Shown in pieces: positions 58,615 to 64,000 of a stretch of DNA of 64,000 nt. Position 1 is the stretch's first letter. The number at the start of each line of letters is the position of its first letter. The DNA is from an uncultured Nioella sp. GTDB taxonomy: Bacteria; Pseudomonadota; Alphaproteobacteria; Rhodobacterales; Rhodobacteraceae. The notes below the pieces were generated by a model. That model worked only from the letters and a program-made list of their open reading frames with translations, did no database searches and was not told the DNA's origin. The stretch lies in contig CANLZL010000001.1 in NCBI GenBank assembly GCA_947495575.1, positions 372,001-436,000 of the forward strand, in the 5' to 3' direction. The translations under genes and the position numbers were made by a program.

Positions 58615-59361
58615 ATGGATGGCGAGATTCACCTAACCGTTGCAAATCACGTGGCCGAAATCCTGTTGGATCGTCCTGCCAAGCATAACGCTCTGACGCC
58701 GGAAATGTATGAAGGTGTGACGCGTGCAGCCGCGGAGGTTAACGCGCGCGATGACGTTAATGTGGTAATTATCCATGGTGCAGGTGAGCGCGCCTTTTGC
58801 GCAGGCTCGGATATCAAGGCGTTGGACGGCTATGAGGATTTCTGGGCATGGCGCAATCGCTCCACCGACTATATCCACGCTATTCGCGCGATCCGCAAAC
58901 CTGTGATTTCGGCCGTTAAGGGCTGGGCACTTGGCGGCGGATTAGAGATCGCATTGGCCTCGGACTTGCGTGTGGTTTCAGAAACCGCCGTATTCTCTGC
59001 TCCGGAAGTAACGCTAGGCTGGACCGGCGCTGGCGGGGCAGCTCAGCACCTCACCCGCGGCGCGGGCTATGGCAAAGCATTGAAATACTTGCTGACCGGT
59101 GACCGCTTTGACGCCAAGACCGCGGATGACATGGGGTTGGTGGAATGGTTGGTCCCCGCGGGAGAGGAACTTGACAAGGCGCGTGAGGTTGCGTCACGTA
59201 TCGCGGGCTTTGCGCCTGTGGCGACCCAATCGGTCAAAGCAGCGGTGCGCGCGGCAATGAACATGCCCGTCGATCTGGGCCTTCAGGCAGAAAATGAGCT
59301 GATGTCGCTCTGCTTTGCCAAGAATGAGGCGCAGAAACGGGCGAAGGATCAAACCGGCTAA
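58615..59361 (+). CDS. Enoyl-CoA hydratase/isomerase family protein
   Basis: GAGERAFCAGSDIKALDGYEDF; AVKGWALGGGLEIALASDLRVVSETAVFSAPEVTLGWTGAGGAAQHLTR. Confidence 0.92.
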   Translation: MDGEIHLTVANHVAEILLDRPAKHNALTPEMYEGVTRAAAEVNARDDVNVVIIHGAGERAFCAGSDIKALDGYEDFWAWRNRSTDYIHAIRAIRKPVISAVKGWALGGGLEIALASDLRVVSETAVFSAPEVTLGWTGAGGAAQHLTRGAGYGKALKYLLTGDRFDAKTADDMGLVEWLVPAGEELDKAREVASRIAGFAPVATQSVKAAVRAAMNMPVDLGLQAENELMSLCFAKNEAQKRAKDQTG

Positions 59362-59386
59362 AGCCGCCTTTTGCAAAAGGATCGTC

Positions 59387-60184
59387 ATGCCTGACACATC
59401 GGATCAATCTGGCACCCAGCCCCGTTCGAAAAAGAACAAATCCGATGTGCCCTCGGTCGAGAAAGCGCTGGATATCATCGAGCTGCTGACGGATGCCCCT
59501 CATGGCATGACGATGAATGAAATAACCCAGGCGCTGGATCGCACCATGGGTGAAATTTATCGGATTACGGTTTACCTGGTGAATCGCGGCTACCTACACC
59601 GCGACAGTGCAGGAGACCGGTATTCGCTGACGTTGAAGTTGTTCGAGTTGTCGCACCGTTTTGACCCAACCGCGCAGCTTTTGCAGAAATCCTTGCCAGT
59701 AATGGAGCGCATATCGGCAACGACCGAGCAATCCTGCCACTTGTCAACGCTGACCGGCAGTTCCGTTTTGGTGCTGGCCTCGGTTCCCAGTCCGCGTCCG
59801 GCCGGGTATTCGGTTCGGACCGGAGCGATGTTCCCGTTCCTTCACACCAGTTCCGGCTCCGTTATCATGGCATATCAGCCGGATGTCGCTGCCGAGGCGT
59901 TGCTTTCGGGCCTGCCCAAGGCGGAACAGGCAGGCGTACGCCAAAGGTTGGAGGAAATCCGCGGCAACGGGTTTGAGACTTCCCCCAGTACGCTGGTGCA
60001 GGGCGTTACTTCAATCAGTGCCCCGGTGTTTTCACGCGACGGGATCGTTGCGGCTTTAACCTCTGGCGTGATCCAACAGGCGGATGACGCACTTGGCCTG
60101 GCCGAGATGAAGGACGCAGTTGTAGAAGGTGCGAAAGAAATTAGCGCATTGCTGGGTGGGGCCGTCTATCTGCTTGAAACCTGA
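59387..60184 (+). CDS. IclR-family transcriptional regulator
   Basis: VPSVEKALDIIELLTDAPHGMTMNEITQALDRTMGEIYRITVYLVNRGYLHRDSAGDRYSLTLKLFELSHR. Confidence 0.93.
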   Translation: MPDTSDQSGTQPRSKKNKSDVPSVEKALDIIELLTDAPHGMTMNEITQALDRTMGEIYRITVYLVNRGYLHRDSAGDRYSLTLKLFELSHRFDPTAQLLQKSLPVMERISATTEQSCHLSTLTGSSVLVLASVPSPRPAGYSVRTGAMFPFLHTSSGSVIMAYQPDVAAEALLSGLPKAEQAGVRQRLEEIRGNGFETSPSTLVQGVTSISAPVFSRDGIVAALTSGVIQQADDALGLAEMKDAVVEGAKEISALLGGAVYLLET

Positions 60185-60191
60185 AACAGAA

Positions 60192-61385
60192 CTAGGTTAC
60201 CCGCGCTCTTACCGCGAATTGCGGTTCACGCCAGCGTTCGGTGCCCATAATTTCAGACAGAATATCAACGGCCTGTAAGATATCGTCGTCAGCCAGATAA
60301 AGCGGTGTGATCCCGAAGCGCATGATATCCGGCGTGCGATAGTCGCCAATGACCCCCTCGGCGATCAAGGCCTGCATGACTTCATAGCCATGTTCAAAGG
60401 CAAAACAGACCTGACTGCCACGCAGGGCGGGATCGGCGGGTGAGGCGAGGTTCAACTGCGGACATCTGGCCGCAACCTCTTTTAAGAAAAGCTCTGACAG
60501 GCGAACCGAGGACGCACGCAACTCCTGCATATCGATATCCGCCCAAATCTTCAGCGCTTCTTCCAATATGGCCAGTTGGATAATGGCGGGTGTTCCGATG
60601 CGCAGGCGTTCGATTGACGCCGCCGGGTGATAGGTTGGTTCCATGGCAAAAGGTGCGGCGTGACCGAGCCATCCTGCCAAAGCGGGTTGGATCGTTTCGA
60701 TCAGGTCAGGTCGGGCATAGATGAAACCGGGTGATCCGGGTCCACCATTGAGGAATTTGTATGTGCAACCCACGGCCAGATCGGCCGTACAACCGGCCAG
60801 ATCAACCGGCACCGCGCCGGTGGAATGGGCCAGATCCCAGATCATGACTGCGCCTGCCGCATGTGCCTTGGCCGTGACCCTTGCCATATCGAACATGGCT
60901 CCGGTCCGGTAGTTCACATGTGTGAGCAAGACCGCCGCCACTTCCTCTGTGATCGCGCCGGGAATGTCTTCAGGCGGCACTGTCCGCAATTCATATCCCT
61001 TGCCCAATAGGCGGATTAGTCCATCGGCCATATAAAGATCGGATGGGAAGTTGGTGGTGTCTGACAGAATTACGCGGCGTTCTGGCCTAAGGCCGACCGC
61101 GATCGTAAGGGACTGAAATACTTTGATCGACAGCGTATCGCCGGTCACAACACTGCCATGTGGAGCGCCAATCAATGGTGCGATCTGGTTGCCGACCTTT
61201 TCCGGCATCGCCATCCAATCCGCGCTGTTCCATGCCCGGATCAGCTCATTTCCCCATTCGTCGCGCATCACGCTTTCAGCGCGGGCAATGGCGGTATTTG
61301 GCAATGGGCCAAGCGAGTTGCCATCGAGGTAGATCACGCCCTCGGGCAGGTGAAACAGATCTTTTCGGGGCAGGGACAGAGGCAT
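60192..61385 (-). CDS. kynU: Kynureninase
   Basis: VIYLDGNSLGPLP; LLTHVNYRTGAMFDMARVTAKAHAAGAVMIWDLAHSTGAVPVDL; TYKFLNGGPGSPGFIY. Confidence 0.94.
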   Translation of the reverse strand: MPLSLPRKDLFHLPEGVIYLDGNSLGPLPNTAIARAESVMRDEWGNELIRAWNSADWMAMPEKVGNQIAPLIGAPHGSVVTGDTLSIKVFQSLTIAVGLRPERRVILSDTTNFPSDLYMADGLIRLLGKGYELRTVPPEDIPGAITEEVAAVLLTHVNYRTGAMFDMARVTAKAHAAGAVMIWDLAHSTGAVPVDLAGCTADLAVGCTYKFLNGGPGSPGFIYARPDLIETIQPALAGWLGHAAPFAMEPTYHPAASIERLRIGTPAIIQLAILEEALKIWADIDMQELRASSVRLSELFLKEVAARCPQLNLASPADPALRGSQVCFAFEHGYEVMQALIAEGVIGDYRTPDIMRFGITPLYLADDDILQAVDILSEIMGTERWREPQFAVRARVT

Positions 61386-61470
61386 GGGATTTCCGGCGGG
61401 GTTAGGTCACATCGTCGGAAACTAGGCTGCAACAGGTCGATGGGCTAGTAATATTACACTCACCATGACC

Positions 61471-62295
61471 TTAACGAAGCGTCCGTAGAACCTTTCGCGC
61501 TGCTTCAACGACCGGGTCATGTGTGTCCTTCAGGATTGCCACGCGGTCAAAACGGTCAGCATCGGCATTTACGGCCGCCCGCAGAGCATTGCCAAAGGCT
61601 TGGCGCAGCTCTGTCCCGATGTTGTATTTGCAGATCTTCGACGTCCGAGCCAGCATCTGGCGCTGTGCCGCAGGAACCCCGGACCCGCCATGGATAACCA
61701 GAGGCGTGTTTGTCAGAGCCTCGATAGCACGGATGCGCGGTTCATCCAGACCACCCGATTGGTCGGTTTGCAAATGCACGTTGCCAACAGAAATCGCCAT
61801 GGCGTCGACGCCGGTTTCGCGGGCAAAGCGCGCGGCTTCTTCCGGGTCGGTTCCTTTAGACGCTTCACCTTGAGAATAGCCGACAAAGCCGATCTCGCCT
61901 TCACAGGAGATCCCGGCCGCATGGGCCATTTCAGCAATTCGCGCTGTTTCCTCGATGTTTTGCTCCAACGGCTTTCGCGATCCGTCAAACATCAACGAGG
62001 TAAACCCACTGTCCAAAGCCTCTTTGCAATCCTCGAATGTATATCCGTGATCAAGATGCGCCACGACTGGAACCGTGGCGCTTTCGGCCAGGTAGCGGAA
62101 CATCTTACCAAGGATCGGCAGGGGGGTATGTTCGCGACACCCCGGACCGGCCTGCAATATAACCGCGCAGTTTTCGGCCTCTGCCGCTGCCACGTAGGCG
62201 TGCATATCTTCCCATCCTAGGGTCACCAACCCGCCCACGGCATAGCCGCCCTTCAACGCAGGTTGAAGAACTTCACTCAATGTCGCCAGTGTCAT
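61471..62295 (-). CDS. Class II ketose-bisphosphate aldolase family (GatY/FbaA/IolJ-like)
   Basis: VVAHLDHGYTFEDCKEALDSGFTSLMFDGSRKPLEQNI; LVIHGGSGVPA. Confidence 0.88.
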   Translation of the reverse strand: MTLATLSEVLQPALKGGYAVGGLVTLGWEDMHAYVAAAEAENCAVILQAGPGCREHTPLPILGKMFRYLAESATVPVVAHLDHGYTFEDCKEALDSGFTSLMFDGSRKPLEQNIEETARIAEMAHAAGISCEGEIGFVGYSQGEASKGTDPEEAARFARETGVDAMAISVGNVHLQTDQSGGLDEPRIRAIEALTNTPLVIHGGSGVPAAQRQMLARTSKICKYNIGTELRQAFGNALRAAVNADADRFDRVAILKDTHDPVVEAARKVLRTLR

Positions 62296-63128
62296 TTGAA
62301 CTTCGCAATCATGTCTTTGATGCCCGGAATGGTTTCAACCTGATAGGCATGGGTGGGTTGGAAATACTGAACCAGCGAGCGTTGCGACAGCCCCCCCAGA
62401 ATGGTGAAGTAGTACATCTCGTAGCCGGGCAGCACCGCGCAGGGGTGATAACCGGTGTCGATACAGAACGTAGATCCATCCACGATATGATAGGCCTCGC
62501 CCGGTTTGCCATCTTCGCGTTGCAACATCTGCAATCCTGACCCGTGATTGGGACGAAAGCGGAAGTTGTAGGTTTCGTCGTGGCGCGTTTCAGTCGGCAA
62601 GCGATCGGTATCGTGCTTGTGGCTTGGGAAGCCCGACCAGCCGCCCTGGCCGACGGTATAAAGCTCCGACACCAATAGCCGCCCAACCTTGTCATGTTGT
62701 TTTTGGCCCAGGATGTGTTTGATTTTGCGATGTGTTTTGGTGTCATCCGAGCCATATTGGACAAGGTCTGGTTCGCGGACATCAAACGGTTCCAGCACTT
62801 TGTCAAACTTCGCCCCTGCAATGAACACTTCGGTGGCATCCGACGTGCATGTGATGGTCGCCTTCGCGCCGGTGGGGATGTAGACGCCCTGAGGTTCTCC
62901 GTCCCAGACATCGACGCCACGTCCACCAAGGTCGCTGTAAGTGATCCCCTCGACCTCGACCGATACCGTGCCGGTTGCCGGTACGATACAGGTCTCATAG
63001 CCCGGAACCTGGTATTCGAAGCTCTGATCTTTTTCGAGCTTCACGATGTTAAAATAATTTAGTGGAACCAGCGGGTTGCCAGCGGCCACAATCGGTTCGT
63101 TCTGATTGTCATAAGGCGCGATATGCAT
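62292..63128 (-). CDS. iolB: 5-deoxy-glucuronate isomerase
   Basis: YEMYYFTILGGLSQRSLVQYF; GGWSGFPSHKHDTDRLPTETRHDETYNFRF typical IolB. Confidence 0.88.
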   Translation of the reverse strand: MHIAPYDNQNEPIVAAGNPLVPLNYFNIVKLEKDQSFEYQVPGYETCIVPATGTVSVEVEGITYSDLGGRGVDVWDGEPQGVYIPTGAKATITCTSDATEVFIAGAKFDKVLEPFDVREPDLVQYGSDDTKTHRKIKHILGQKQHDKVGRLLVSELYTVGQGGWSGFPSHKHDTDRLPTETRHDETYNFRFRPNHGSGLQMLQREDGKPGEAYHIVDGSTFCIDTGYHPCAVLPGYEMYYFTILGGLSQRSLVQYFQPTHAYQVETIPGIKDMIAKFK

Positions 63129-63131
63129 CTG

Positions 63132-64000
63132 TCAGCTCCTTGGGCTGAGGGGCTTGGTGGGCCCGGAATGGGTGTTCAGGAAATCGTCAAGCTCGGGTGG
63201 TGTGGGCATTGCGGCGGCACAACCGACGCGGGACACGGTGATTGAGGCACAGGCTGATCCACGCAGGATCGCCTCTTTCATTGGGCGCCCTTCTGAAAGG
63301 CTTGAGACAAAACCGGCCATGAAACTATCGCCGGCTCCGGTAGGTTTCAGCGCCTCGACCGGATAGATCCCTGTGGCTATTTCGTCGCCGCCGGCAAAGG
63401 TGATCGCTCCTTCGGGCCCACGTTTGTAGATAACGATCTCAGCGCTGGAAGAAGCGAGGTCGCGGGCTTTGTTCAATCCCTTGGTAATGTCGCCAGCCAT
63501 AAAGCCAAATTCTTCGTCATTGCCGACAATCACATCAGCCAACGCACCTGCACGGCTCAACACGTCTTCGGCCACTTCGGGCGAGGGCCAAGAATAGGGG
63601 CGATAATCGACGTCGAAGATGATCGGCAGCCCGGCGTCTTTGGCCAGTTCAAAGGCCCGAAAAGCGGCGCTGCGTGACGGTTCGGCCGCAAATACTGTGC
63701 CTGCCGTGATCAGGGCGCCGTATTGTGCATAATCGACCGCCTCAACATCCTGCATATCCATTTGGAAATCGGCAGCATTGTTGCGATAGATGACAGATTG
63801 ATGCCCTGCGATCCGGCTTTCATATACCGCAAGCGAGGTCCGTTCCTCGCCCTTGATCTTGCGCACATGGGTCTTGTCGATACCATAATGATCCAGCTGG
63901 TTCAGACAATACCAACCAACCGCATCGTCCGAGACGCAGGTGACCAGCGCGGTCTCGCAACCGAACTTTCCCAAGCCCGCTGCAATATTTGCGCTGGATC
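63132..64000 (-). CDS. iolC: PfkB-family kinase, 5-dehydro-2-deoxygluconokinase (IolC)-like, 5'-truncated by window edge
   Basis: SSANIAAGLGKFGCETALVTCVSDD (open to window edge); FDVDYRPYSWPSPE; PTGAGDSFMAGFVSSL; adjacent to iolB. Confidence 0.82.
   Translation of the reverse strand, partial: SSANIAAGLGKFGCETALVTCVSDDAVGWYCLNQLDHYGIDKTHVRKIKGEERTSLAVYESRIAGHQSVIYRNNAADFQMDMQDVEAVDYAQYGALITAGTVFAAEPSRSAAFRAFELAKDAGLPIIFDVDYRPYSWPSPEVAEDVLSRAGALADVIVGNDEEFGFMAGDITKGLNKARDLASSSAEIVIYKRGPEGAITFAGGDEIATGIYPVEALKPTGAGDSFMAGFVSSLSEGRPMKEAILRGSACASITVSRVGCAAAMPTPPELDDFLNTHSGPTKPLSPRS

Overview
The window looks like a chromosomal segment from a marine alphaproteobacterium, probably Rhodobacteraceae/Roseobacter type (inferred from gene content, not tested). 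Coding density is high and catabolic genes dominate. From left to right: (1) the 3' part of a TrpD-like gene and cysG. (2) A TPP riboswitch followed by thiC-thiO-thiS-thiG-thiE-thiF(rhodanese-like tail)-thiD. (3) A GntR regulator next to a cytoplasmic-looking sulfatase, a galactonate-dehydratase-like enolase-superfamily enzyme and a family-5 (oligopeptide-type) ABC importer. (4) A contiguous organosulfonate module: IclR regulator, TRAP transporter and GMC dehydrogenase (an IseR/IseKLM/IseJ-like isethionate set), then xsc, pta, a YeiH/TauZ-like exporter and soeABC. This would take isethionate through sulfoacetaldehyde to acetyl-CoA plus sulfite, and sulfite to sulfate. (5) A large sugar / deoxy-sugar / sugar-acid island with LacI and GntR regulators, a RhaM-family mutarotase, a fuconolactonase-like amidohydrolase, AKR, mannitol-DH, UxaA, KDG kinase, MR/MLE, two Zn-ADHs, SDR, AldA-type ALDH, GMC oxidoreductase and two CUT2 sugar ABC importers. 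(6) A divergent CaiB / enoyl-CoA hydratase-IclR locus, kynU, and an IolJ-like aldolase-iolB-iolC cluster cut by the window edge. I saw no tRNA, rRNA, CRISPR, transposon or phage genes. Nothing is an obviously new class of system. The most interesting items are the complete isethionate-to-sulfate module with candidate operators, the sulfatase/aldonate-dehydratase/ABC operon of unknown substrate, and a series of intercistronic hairpins, three of which share a 9-mer core within one sugar operon. All product calls come from reading translated motifs without database searches.
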